Origin: Niabella soli DSM 19437
GTDB lineage: Bacteria; Bacteroidota; Bacteroidia; Chitinophagales; Chitinophagaceae
Length of the DNA: 64,000 bases
Assembly: GCF_000243115.2 (NCBI RefSeq)
Contig: NZ_CP007035.1
Coordinates: 3,906,001 to 3,970,000, forward strand
Direction: 5' to 3'
The notes beneath the pieces were generated by a model. The model ran no database searches. It had not been told where the DNA came from and was given only the letters and a program-made list of their open reading frames with translations. Position numbers and translations under genes: made by a program. Below, in pieces: positions 26,150-34,101 of the stretch. Positions within the stretch are counted from its first letter, which is position 1. Each line of letters begins with the position of its first letter.

Positions 26150-28015
26150 GTGCCTGATAAGATCCTGTTATTACCCGATAATATTGCTAACCAGATCGCA
26201 GCCGGCGAGGTCATCCAGCGACCTGCCAGCGCGGTAAAAGAATTGCTGGAAAATGCCGTAGACGCGGGCGCTACCTCCATCCAATTAATTGTAACAGACG
26301 CAGGCAAAACATTATTGCAGGTGATTGATAATGGTAGTGGCATGAGTGAAACCGATGCCCGGATGTGCTTTGAACGGCACGCCACTTCCAAGATCCGCAA
26401 TATCGATGATTTGTTTCATGTGCGTACCATGGGTTTTCGCGGAGAGGCACTGGCTTCTATTGCCGCCGTGGCACAGGTGGAACTAAAAACAAAACGGCCG
26501 GAGGACGAAACGGGTACTTTTATTGAAGTGGCTAACAGTGTGGTGGTACGACAAGAGCCTGTTGCCACGCCCAACGGTACCAGCATCGCCATGAAAAACC
26601 TGTTTTTTAATGTTCCGGCACGCCGTAATTTCCTGAAAAGCAATGCTGCCGAAATGCGGCATATCGTAGATGAGTTTACACGGGTAACCATGGCCTATCC
26701 GCATATTAAATTCACGCTTACCAGTAACGGGCAGCAACTGATGCACCTGGAGCCCGGAAGCCTGACGGCAGCGCAGGCCGGCCTCAAGCAACGCATCGTG
26801 CAATTATTAGGCAATAACTATAATGCTAAAATGGTTGCGGTTACGGATAATACGGCATACATGAATATCCATGGTTTTACAGGTAAGCCCGAAACGGCAA
26901 AAAAGACCAGAGGCGACCAATACTTTTTCGTGAACAACCGGTTTATTAGAAGCGCCTACCTGAACCATGCTGTGATGAACGCTTACCAGGAACTGATCCC
27001 TTCAGATAGTTTTCCGATGTATGTTTTATTTATCGACCTGGATCCCACTCAAGTGGATGTAAATGTGCATCCGACCAAACAGGAAATAAAATTTGAAGAT
27101 GAGAAGATCGTATATGCTTTTGTGCAGGCTGCGATAAAACATGCTTTGGCACAGTTCAGCATTACCCCCACCCTTGATTTTGATCTGGATGCGTCTATTC
27201 AACAGTTGCCTTCTGTAAGTCAACCTTTTACGACGGAAAAAAAAGAACAGATCTCAGGAGGTTCCTTATACAAAGGGTTTACGCAGAAAAACCAGGCGCA
27301 TTTTATTGAGAAGCCATCAGCAGGGGAATTAAAAAGCTGGAAAGAATTTTATGAGCCTGTTAAGCAGGAAGAAGCTGTGTTCGACTATGAAAAGAGCGAA
27401 CAGCAATACCTGGCAATCCAAAAAAAGAAAAGTGCTATAGAAGTAGATGATGATACTCACCTGGAACAGGTATTGAATTCCTATATCATCATGCCGGTTG
27501 AGCGCAGTTTTTTATTGATCGATCAGCAGGCGGCGCACGAGCGGGTGCTGTATAACCAGATGAAACAGGCTGCCGCCGGCACCCCTGTTGTAGTGCAGCA
27601 ATCGATGTTCCCGGTTACGCTGGAATTGACGCCAACCGATACAGTTTTACTAAACGAACTATTACCAGATCTTTTGCTGCTGGGCTACCAGATCGAACCT
27701 TTTGGGAACAACAGTTTTGTGGTACAGGGAACCCCCGCTGACCTGGACGATACCGATCCCAAGCATCTGATCGATTTTACCCTGGAACAATACAAACATT
27801 TTAACAGCGATATCCGGGTTTCCAACAGGGAAAAACTGATCCGCTCCCTGGCGCGGCAGCGGGCGGTTAAAAAAGGCACAAGATTAACCGAGCGCGAATT
27901 ACGAGGGCTGGTTACCGACCTGTTCCAGTGCGAACCCTATAATACCTCCCCAGATGGAAATCCCACCTATCTTGAATTTAAACAAGAGCAGATTGAGAAG
28001 ATGTTCGGGCGTTAG
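26150..28015 (+). CDS. mutL: DNA mismatch repair protein MutL
   Basis: 621 residues starting at GTG 26150 (MPDKILLLPDNIANQIAAGE). The GHKL ATPase is complete: NAVDAGAT, DNGSGMS and TMGFRGEALASIAAV. The C-terminal dimerisation domain has DQQAAHERVLYN where endonuclease-type MutL proteins have DQHAxxExxxxE: the His is Gln and the last Glu is Asn. The C-terminal Cys-rich zinc segment (CPHGRP) is replaced by SPDGNPT. A nicking activity is therefore doubtful, although no mutH is visible either. No promoter element is obvious; the start follows the Uma2 remnant by 68 bp. Confidence 0.95.
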   Translation: MPDKILLLPDNIANQIAAGEVIQRPASAVKELLENAVDAGATSIQLIVTDAGKTLLQVIDNGSGMSETDARMCFERHATSKIRNIDDLFHVRTMGFRGEALASIAAVAQVELKTKRPEDETGTFIEVANSVVVRQEPVATPNGTSIAMKNLFFNVPARRNFLKSNAAEMRHIVDEFTRVTMAYPHIKFTLTSNGQQLMHLEPGSLTAAQAGLKQRIVQLLGNNYNAKMVAVTDNTAYMNIHGFTGKPETAKKTRGDQYFFVNNRFIRSAYLNHAVMNAYQELIPSDSFPMYVLFIDLDPTQVDVNVHPTKQEIKFEDEKIVYAFVQAAIKHALAQFSITPTLDFDLDASIQQLPSVSQPFTTEKKEQISGGSLYKGFTQKNQAHFIEKPSAGELKSWKEFYEPVKQEEAVFDYEKSEQQYLAIQKKKSAIEVDDDTHLEQVLNSYIIMPVERSFLLIDQQAAHERVLYNQMKQAAAGTPVVVQQSMFPVTLELTPTDTVLLNELLPDLLLLGYQIEPFGNNSFVVQGTPADLDDTDPKHLIDFTLEQYKHFNSDIRVSNREKLIRSLARQRAVKKGTRLTERELRGLVTDLFQCEPYNTSPDGNPTYLEFKQEQIEKMFGR

Positions 28016-28029
28016 GCGACGCAAGACCA

Positions 28030-28083
28030 ATAAGGTTTCCAAAACCTTATAGGCCTAAAAAAACCTCCCGAAAAATCGGGAGG
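28030..28083 (-). terminator. Terminator of the FadL-like gene, with an adjacent stem-loop
   Basis: For the minus strand, CCTCCCGA (28064-28071) pairs with TCGGGAGG (28076-28083) and is followed, reading leftwards, by seven T (28057-28063 on the plus strand are A). Next to it, ATAAGGTTT (28030-28038) pairs with AAACCTTAT (28042-28050) behind mutL. Confidence 0.85.
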
Positions 28084-28110
28084 CCTCTATAACCAAATTT
28101 AAAACACATC

Positions 28111-29634
28111 TCAGATTTTTACACCAAGCGTCAGCACAACTCTTGAGCCATTCGACTTAATATTTGCCGGATCAAAGCTGTTCCTGTTTTCAAGGCGGTA
28201 GGGATAGTACACATCTGTTTTAGCAGTGTACACATAGCCCAGATCAATAAAGAAACCGTGGTTACGATAACCCAGGCCCGCGGTACCCTGGTAAACGTTT
28301 CCTTTTTCACCTGCAAGATCTTTATAAGGATTGCCATAATAAGCGCCGCCCACACGGGCCATAAAAGTGTTGAATTTTAATTCGGCGCCCAGCCGCGCAT
28401 TTACGGCTCCTTTATATGCATTGCCAATTGCCGTATTCAGCCCATCGAAATAGGAAACATCGGAAGAGCCGTTATTGCTGGATACGGTCCGGAACCGGGA
28501 CGACATATAATTTACGTACTCAACATCGGCAGTAACCAGCCCCTTTTGGCTGCTTACATTATTCAGGTTTCCAAAAAGATAAGTAAAACTACCCATCAGG
28601 CGATAGGGCGTTTGTAATGCGTAATCATAAACAGAAACCTCGTTGGGTCGGGACTCCACATCGTTCTGACCGCCATTTTGCGGAAGGTTTTCTGTGTTGG
28701 CCCAGGCGTAAGCATCGTAAGTATCTGTAAGCGTGTACCAGGTAGGTGAAATAGCTGAAAGCCCGATCCGGAAGTTCTGAACCGGGGCAAATACGGCGCC
28801 CAGTTTCAGGTTGATCCCCATACCTTTTGTAGTGAGATAGTCGTCAAATTCTGCTCCGTTAAATCCGTTAGTCTGATTTGCTAAGTCGGGATCAGCCTCG
28901 GTAAAGATCCTCGTGGCTCTGTAGCGAAGCACTGGCATACCTATAGAACCTCCCAAATAAACTTTATCATTAATATTCGCCGCACCTCCAACGGCTATTT
29001 CTGTAATGCCTCCCTCGGTTTTTAATGTTCCTCCCTGCAAAATGCCGGTGCTGGAAACGACTGCGTCGGCGGGTGAGAAATAATTGCCATTGGCATCTTT
29101 AGTGACCCAGTTTACGTCGTAAGCCAATTTGGTATCATAAGTGGCCAGCCCACCCCCATCTCCCTGGATCCGCTGCAGGAACATATCGGCCATGGAACTT
29201 TTGTGGTTCAGTCCGTTGTATTCAATACGATTATTAAAATCCGCCACACGGGTAAGGCCAATACTAAAAGCAGAGCTTTTCAGGGCACGGTCGCCACGGG
29301 TGGTGTTGGCAAAGACGATGCCGCTGGTACCCAGGAAACCGCTTGCTTTGGAGTCCTTCGTCGTTTGCCCGTAATAAGTAGCTGTATTGCTGATGGCATT
29401 CATGCCACCGGAAATGACCGCATCACCTGTTTTATAGAATCCAAGGTTTGCCGGGTTGGTAAAAAGGGTGGAAATTTCGCCGCCGATAGAGCCGCTGGCG
29501 CCCCCAAGGGCCTGAACACGGGCCGATCCCTGAGCAGGATACCAGGAATAACGCAGGGCATCTTCAGGAGTCTGCGCCATAAGATAGTTTGCAGCGGTTA
29601 ACAACAAACCAGCCAATATGATTTTCTTCATCAA
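28111..29634 (-). CDS. OmpP1/FadL-family outer-membrane transporter
   Basis: 507 residues with a signal peptide (IILAGLLLTAANYLMAQ). Many alternating beta-strand stretches end in a terminal aromatic-poor strand (SRVVLTLGVKI). The N-terminal ALGGASGSIGGEISTLFTNPANLGFY (quoted in part) is the FadL-like hatch start, with the family's NPA motif. FadL-type barrels move hydrophobic molecules across the outer membrane. It is 15 bp downstream of the Trp/Tyr-rich lipoprotein gene on the same strand, so the two are probably co-expressed. Confidence 0.75.
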   Translation of the reverse strand: MMKKIILAGLLLTAANYLMAQTPEDALRYSWYPAQGSARVQALGGASGSIGGEISTLFTNPANLGFYKTGDAVISGGMNAISNTATYYGQTTKDSKASGFLGTSGIVFANTTRGDRALKSSAFSIGLTRVADFNNRIEYNGLNHKSSMADMFLQRIQGDGGGLATYDTKLAYDVNWVTKDANGNYFSPADAVVSSTGILQGGTLKTEGGITEIAVGGAANINDKVYLGGSIGMPVLRYRATRIFTEADPDLANQTNGFNGAEFDDYLTTKGMGINLKLGAVFAPVQNFRIGLSAISPTWYTLTDTYDAYAWANTENLPQNGGQNDVESRPNEVSVYDYALQTPYRLMGSFTYLFGNLNNVSSQKGLVTADVEYVNYMSSRFRTVSSNNGSSDVSYFDGLNTAIGNAYKGAVNARLGAELKFNTFMARVGGAYYGNPYKDLAGEKGNVYQGTAGLGYRNHGFFIDLGYVYTAKTDVYYPYRLENRNSFDPANIKSNGSRVVLTLGVKI

Positions 29635-29649
29635 TAGTAGTTTTAAATA

Positions 29650-30705
29650 TTAAAATCTTCTGCCACTTCCGCCACCGCTGCTTCCGCCGCTGCTGCCCCC
29701 ACTGCCGCCTGATGAAGCCGGTGGTGAATAGGAGGGTGTTGAAGAGCGCGTATCCATGGCTGACCTGTTGTAATCTGTGGAACGGGTGGGTGGGTTATAT
29801 CTTTCAACAGTTCTGTTAGTAGTTGTATTTTGACTGAAACGTTCGCGCAGCGCATCGGCCCGTCCCTGGGAGCTGGAGTTAGCAGGATTGGTATTAACGC
29901 TGCTATTGGTGCGTACCCCATACGTGCTAAAGGAGCCACCATAATTGCCAGTGGTTCTGCGGGTAGTGGTGGTACCGCCGGAGGTTTCTCTTAAAACCCC
30001 GTTTGCATTACTTAGTATCCTCCGTGTGGCATCAGCCTGAACACCCGATCCACGCCCACCGTTAAGTATTGAGGGGTTGTATGTGTTTAAATTGGTGCGT
30101 CTTTGCTGGTAGTTAACCCTGCTGCCAACGATAACGCCCGGTCCGTAGCCATAATAGTAAGGGCTGCCCCACCATCCGGTGTACCAGGGATCATACCAAC
30201 CGCCTCCCCAGCCAAATCCGCCATACCAGCCAGCGTACCAGGGGCTGTAATAACCACCCCATCCCCAGGCATAGCCTAATCCAAAACCGCCGCCCCAACC
30301 CCAGCCGGGATAATAGGGGTTATAATACATATTCCAGTAGCCCACCGGTGACCAGGGGCTATTCCAGTAAAACGGATCGTTCCAGTAATTCCAGTTGTTA
30401 TAATAGCTGAAATCATAGCGGTTACCATAATAATACCAGTCATTAAGATCCGACCATAAATAACGGTTGCGGACTTTCATGCGCAGGTAGCGATCATCAT
30501 AATCTGCATAATCATCCTCCTCATCATAGGATTCATAATCGCGGTAACGCTTATTGTCCTGTTTCTGTACGTTCGCATATTCATCAGCCGGCGGGGCAGG
30601 GGAGTTGTATACATCATCCGGCGTTTGCCCGATTTTATAAGCGGTTGCGCAGCTACCCAGAAGCAGTGTAAACGCCAACAGAGAGAAAAGTGTTTTAAGA
30701 TTCAT
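29650..30705 (-). CDS. Trp/Tyr/Gly-rich low-complexity lipoprotein
   Basis: 351 residues. Lipobox LLLGSC gives the acylated Cys19. After an acidic Asp/Glu/Tyr stretch (about 50-75), residues about 83-195 are extraordinarily rich in Trp, Tyr, Gly, Asn and Pro (for example NWNYWNDPFYWNSPW, then GWGWGGGFGLGYAWGWGGYY). The C-terminal third is Ser/Thr/Arg/Gly-rich and disordered, ending GGSGRRF-like. I know of no characterised family. The composition suggests a surface or adhesive coat layer, or a self-associating region. It leads a two-gene operon with the FadL-like porin and is divergent from proS. Confidence 0.7.
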   Translation of the reverse strand: MNLKTLFSLLAFTLLLGSCATAYKIGQTPDDVYNSPAPPADEYANVQKQDNKRYRDYESYDEEDDYADYDDRYLRMKVRNRYLWSDLNDWYYYGNRYDFSYYNNWNYWNDPFYWNSPWSPVGYWNMYYNPYYPGWGWGGGFGLGYAWGWGGYYSPWYAGWYGGFGWGGGWYDPWYTGWWGSPYYYGYGPGVIVGSRVNYQQRRTNLNTYNPSILNGGRGSGVQADATRRILSNANGVLRETSGGTTTTRRTTGNYGGSFSTYGVRTNSSVNTNPANSSSQGRADALRERFSQNTTTNRTVERYNPPTRSTDYNRSAMDTRSSTPSYSPPASSGGSGGSSGGSSGGGSGRRF

Positions 30706-30917
30706 TTTGGCGGGTATTTTAATATTCTCGTTTCAATTTTTAACAGGCAATTGCAGTTAATTCTTAATGTTTTAGATATACCTTTGCAATTCTGTGTAAA
30801 GTTAAGTTAATAATGACGTATCCTTTGTTAAATTGGATGCAAAATAAGTTGTTTTTACATAGATAAATGACGGAAAAACTGCGGAAAACGCAACAATTTT
30901 ATTTTTAATAGCAACAC

Positions 30918-32393
30918 ATGAGCAAGGAAGTTACTTCAAGAGCAGCAGACTATTCGCAATGGTATAATGACCTGGTAATAAAAGGCGGGCTGGCCGATTA
31001 TTCTGCCGTACGCGGATGTATGGTTATAAAACCTTACGGATTTACCCTTTGGGAGCATATGCGCGATGCATTGGATAAGATGTTTAAAGATACCGGCCAC
31101 GTAAATGCTTATTTCCCGCTGTTCATCCCAAAAAGCTTTTTAAGCAAGGAGGCCGCCCATGTGGAAGGTTTTGCAAAAGAATGCGCCGTAGTAACGCATT
31201 ACCGGCTGAAAAACGACCCGGATGGAAAGGGGGTAGTAGTAGACCCCGAAGCAAAACTGGAAGAAGAGCTGATCGTACGGCCTACCAGTGAAACCATTAT
31301 CTGGAGCACGTATAAAGACTGGATCCAGTCGTACCGCGATCTGCCGCTTTTGATCAACCAATGGGCGAATGTGGTGCGTTGGGAAATGCGCACCCGGTTA
31401 TTTTTACGTACAGCCGAATTTTTATGGCAGGAAGGGCACACGGCACACGCTACCCGTGAGGAAGCGGTTGAAGAAGCGCGTAAAATGCTGGAGGTATACG
31501 CTACTTTCGCCGAAGAGTTTATGGCGCTGCCGGTAATAAAGGGTGTGAAAACCGCCAGCGAGCGTTTTGCCGGTGCAGAAGATACCTATTGTATAGAATC
31601 CCTGATGCAGGATGGAAAAGCATTGCAGGCAGGCACCTCCCACTTTCTGGGACAGAATTTTGCAAAAGCATTTGATGTAAAATTCCTGAATAAAGACAAC
31701 CAGCAGGAGTATGTTTGGGCCACCAGTTGGGGTGTAAGCACGCGATTAGTAGGCGCGCTGATCATGGCGCATGGCGATGATGAAGGGTTGGTACTGCCCC
31801 CGCGGATCGCTCCTTTGCAGGCAGTGATCATTCCTATTTACAAAGGACCGGAACAGAAGGACCTGATTGATGCGAAGGCAAAGGAGATCCTGGAAGATCT
31901 TAAAAGCAAGGGTATCCGGGCAAAATATGATGATAACGATAACAACCGGCCGGGATGGAAATTTGCCGAGTATGAAATGAAAGGTGTTCCGGTGCGCCTG
32001 GTATTGGGCGCGCGTGACCTGGAGAACCATAAAATTGAAGTGGCACGGCGTGACACGAGGGAAAAAGAAACCGTGAACCTGGATGGCATTTCCCAGTATG
32101 TAGACGGGCTATTGATAAAAATACAGTTTGAGATGCTGCAGCGGGCCCGCAAATTCATGGAAGAAAGCATTACCAAAGTGGATACCTGGGGTGATTTTGT
32201 AAAAGTGCTGGATGAAAAAGGCGGCTTTGTATCTGCGCATTGGGATGGCACCGCTGAAACCGAGGAAGCCATCAAAGAAAAAACAAAGGCAACGATCCGC
32301 TGTATTCCACTGGATAATCCCCAGGAAGACGGTGTCTGTATCTTTTCAGGAAAGCCGTCGAAAGAGCGGGTATTGTTTGCGAGAGCGTATTAA
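30918..32393 (+). CDS. proS: Proline--tRNA ligase (archaeal/eukaryal type)
   Basis: 491 residues. This is the short form without the editing insertion between motifs 2 and 3. [42 protein letters not shown] (in part) and WQEGHTAHA are diagnostic, and the C-terminal extension ends with the family's terminal Tyr (ARAY). This type is usual in Bacteroidota. A 212-bp divergent spacer separates it from the lipoprotein gene; the spacer contains TACCTTTG but too far upstream to be its only promoter. Confidence 0.95.
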   Translation: MSKEVTSRAADYSQWYNDLVIKGGLADYSAVRGCMVIKPYGFTLWEHMRDALDKMFKDTGHVNAYFPLFIPKSFLSKEAAHVEGFAKECAVVTHYRLKNDPDGKGVVVDPEAKLEEELIVRPTSETIIWSTYKDWIQSYRDLPLLINQWANVVRWEMRTRLFLRTAEFLWQEGHTAHATREEAVEEARKMLEVYATFAEEFMALPVIKGVKTASERFAGAEDTYCIESLMQDGKALQAGTSHFLGQNFAKAFDVKFLNKDNQQEYVWATSWGVSTRLVGALIMAHGDDEGLVLPPRIAPLQAVIIPIYKGPEQKDLIDAKAKEILEDLKSKGIRAKYDDNDNNRPGWKFAEYEMKGVPVRLVLGARDLENHKIEVARRDTREKETVNLDGISQYVDGLLIKIQFEMLQRARKFMEESITKVDTWGDFVKVLDEKGGFVSAHWDGTAETEEAIKEKTKATIRCIPLDNPQEDGVCIFSGKPSKERVLFARAY

Positions 32394-32449
32394 AGGTTTC
32401 TGGTTTGAGGTTTTTTGTTTGATGTTAACCTCAAACATCAGACTAGAAA
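32394..32449. repeat. 7-bp-period repeat filling a convergent spacer
   Basis: Eight heptads (AGGTTTC, TGGTTTG, AGGTTTT, TTGTTTG, ATGTTAA, CCTCAAA, CATCAGA, CTAGAAA) start at the base after the proS stop codon and include the stop codon of the B12-binding protein. The two halves are complementary (GTTTGAGGTT with AACCTCAAAC), so it can fold as a hairpin between the convergent genes. Confidence 0.7.
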
Positions 32450-32850
32450 CTTCTTTTTTGGGCCACGTCTGTTTTAATATAATCTGCAATGGATTGCGTG
32501 GTGCTGCCAGGGGCGAATATTTTTCCGACGCCCAGGTTCAGCAGTTTTGCGGCATCATCTTCTGGTACAATACCTCCGCCGATCAGCAGCACGTCGTTCA
32601 TTTGTTTTTGCTGCATTAAGTCGATGACTTTTGGGAAGACCGTCATATGGGCGCCGCTGAGGATACTGACGCCGATAACATCCACATCTTCCTGTAGGGC
32701 TGCATTCACTACCATTTCGGGGGTTTGGCGTAAACCGGTATAAATCACTTCCATGCCTGCATCGCGCAGCGCGGTAGCAATAACCTTAGCGCCCCGATCG
32801 TGGCCATCCAAACCAATTTTAGCCACCAAAACACGAATGGGTCTGTTCAT
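32443..32850 (-). CDS. Stand-alone cobalamin-binding protein (methylmalonyl-CoA mutase C-terminal type)
   Basis: 135 residues from the ATG at 32850. The entire protein is a B12-binding Rossmann domain: [16 protein letters not shown] contains the DxHxxG motif whose His coordinates cobalt, followed by the [11 protein letters not shown] and [12 protein letters not shown] strands. It matches the C-terminal domain of methylmalonyl-CoA mutase and the small subunits of related acyl-CoA mutases; the catalytic subunit is not in this window. A TACGTTTG element lies 5 nt before the ATG, which argues against the GTG start at 32856. Confidence 0.85.
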   Translation of the reverse strand: MNRPIRVLVAKIGLDGHDRGAKVIATALRDAGMEVIYTGLRQTPEMVVNAALQEDVDVIGVSILSGAHMTVFPKVIDLMQQKQMNDVLLIGGGIVPEDDAAKLLNLGVGKIFAPGSTTQSIADYIKTDVAQKRSF

Positions 32851-32855
32851 GCGCA

Positions 32856-32863
32856 CAAACGTA
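32856..32863 (-). promoter_or_regulatory. -7 element (TACGTTTG) of the B12-binding protein gene
   Basis: TAnnTTTG match separated from the ATG at 32850 by 5 nt. Confidence 0.5.
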
Positions 32864-32934
32864 CATTAAATTTTTCATCCGGAAAATTACACAAAGACCG
32901 GGTGAAAAATTTAAGGTAAAACATGGTATTGCAA

Positions 32935-33813
32935 CTAAAACGACCGGATGGCACGAACATTATGCCGGTAAGAATCGTACTTGGTTACAGTGGTCTGATA
33001 TCCAAAGTTGAAGAATTTGAACCAGGCGGAAGTATAGTCTGACTCCGTAGAACTCCAATAGCTATTGGGAATATCGTTGGTATTGGTGTCAAACCCGCCA
33101 ATGGCAAAACGATTTACGTAAAGTATATTCAGCTCGGCAAGACTTGGTAAATACCAATCATCATGGCCATTCAACACCAGGTCGGCGCACAGTTTGGCAG
33201 CATAGTTACCATCGCCGTAATAGTCAACAATTTTCTTTGTATTGGCGGCGCCGGTACCTAGCGCATCGCTGGTGCCTAAAAAGGCAAAGGGTGCGATGGG
33301 GGCCCATGGAATGCCTGAACCCTGGTCCGAAGGAGCAGCGATCAACCCATGTGGCGTATTGGCATCATAACCGGGATCACCGGATTTTAGAACATAAGCA
33401 ATCTTACCACCCTGGTAATCGCCTCCTAAAGGCAAATCATCAGCCATGCCGTTACAATTTTGATCGATGCCGTCTCCGATTATTTCGGTAGCGCCGGGGT
33501 GAATGGCGGCATTATTGTCATCGCAGTCGCCCATTTGCCCATATCCACATTTGTTGGTGGGCACATATCCATCGTTATCCTGATCATCTAACCTTACGTC
33601 GCCGTGGCCGGCATGATCGGGCCATGCCGCAATACTGATGGTGATTGTTTGCCAGGTGTTTGTTGTTACATCATGATGGCAAATAGAAATCTTTGAAGCA
33701 TTGTTCTTTACGGCAACGGTTGTAATTATCCTCTGCTGCTGGTGGGTGGTGGCGTCTTTTTGACATGCCGTTACCAACGTAACGGAAAATAGGCCCAGTA
33801 AAAGCTTTTTCAT
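32935..33813 (-). CDS. Lipoprotein with MopE-type metal-binding repeat and DUF1566 domain
   Basis: 292 residues. Lipobox VTLVTAC gives Cys17. After about 50 residues comes a MopE-like repeat: DDQDNDGYVPTNKCGYGQMG then DCDDNNAAIHPGATEIIGDG and DQNCNGMADD, with regularly spaced Asp for Ca2+ or Cu binding. The rest (about 130-292) is a DUF1566/Lcl C-terminal domain, with GHDDWYLPSLAELNILY, SYWSSTES and a C-terminal VRAIRSF. Such domains occur in secreted Bacteroidota surface proteins. Ligand unknown; no secretion tag is seen after the DUF1566 domain. Confidence 0.8.
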   Translation of the reverse strand: MKKLLLGLFSVTLVTACQKDATTHQQQRIITTVAVKNNASKISICHHDVTTNTWQTITISIAAWPDHAGHGDVRLDDQDNDGYVPTNKCGYGQMGDCDDNNAAIHPGATEIIGDGIDQNCNGMADDLPLGGDYQGGKIAYVLKSGDPGYDANTPHGLIAAPSDQGSGIPWAPIAPFAFLGTSDALGTGAANTKKIVDYYGDGNYAAKLCADLVLNGHDDWYLPSLAELNILYVNRFAIGGFDTNTNDIPNSYWSSTESDYTSAWFKFFNFGYQTTVTKYDSYRHNVRAIRSF

Positions 33814-33839
33814 AATAATCGTTGTTTATTTTAAAAATA

Positions 33840-33977
33840 TTAATGCTCCGAAATCCTCTTTATTTCCCGGTTGATTGCCGCCAAATGCATATTTGTAAAA
33901 ATGATAAGCAGCAGGATCAACACCAGTATAAGCAGCAGTATAATAATCAGGCTGCTGTATTTTTTAATAAAGCGCAT
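33840..33977 (-). CDS. Small single-pass membrane protein (45 residues)
   Basis: The frame runs from ATG at 33977 to TAA at 33840-33842. It encodes a basic N-terminus (MRFIKKYSS), one strong hydrophobic helix of about 20 residues (LIIILLLILVLILLLIIF) and a short polar end (NREIKRISEH). The charge pattern fits an N-in or signal-anchor membrane peptide. It lies between the MopE lipoprotein and the TPR-HTH gene on the same strand. Three PhoB-box-like repeats lie 64 bp upstream. Too short for homology judgement by eye. Confidence 0.5.
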   Translation of the reverse strand: MRFIKKYSSLIIILLLILVLILLLIIFTNMHLAAINREIKRISEH

Positions 33978-34040
33978 GGTAGCTTTCACCTAATTTACCG
34001 CTGGGGTGAACCGATTTGCAAGTTTTTTGGCTGGCAATTG

Positions 34041-34069
34041 CCTGTCAGTCACCTGTCAAAATCCTGTCA
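34041..34069. promoter_or_regulatory. Triple CCTGTCA direct repeat with 11-bp spacing (PhoB-box-like)
   Basis: CCTGTCA occurs at 34041-34047, 34052-34058 and 34063-34069, each exactly 11 bp after the last. The E. coli Pho box is two CTGTCA repeats at the same spacing, recognised by the OmpR/PhoB winged helix. The site lies in the spacer upstream of the 45-residue gene and just after the TPR-HTH gene, but its orientation is opposite to both. Confidence 0.45.
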
Positions 34070-34101
34070 GGAGCATTGAATGACTGATAATAAGATGATT
34101 G

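Noticed and set aside
29643-29942. 99-codon frame overlapping the Trp/Tyr-rich lipoprotein gene
   Set aside because: Same strand, different frame, low-complexity Ala/Val/Glu tail produced by the Ser/Gly-rich repeat of the real gene.
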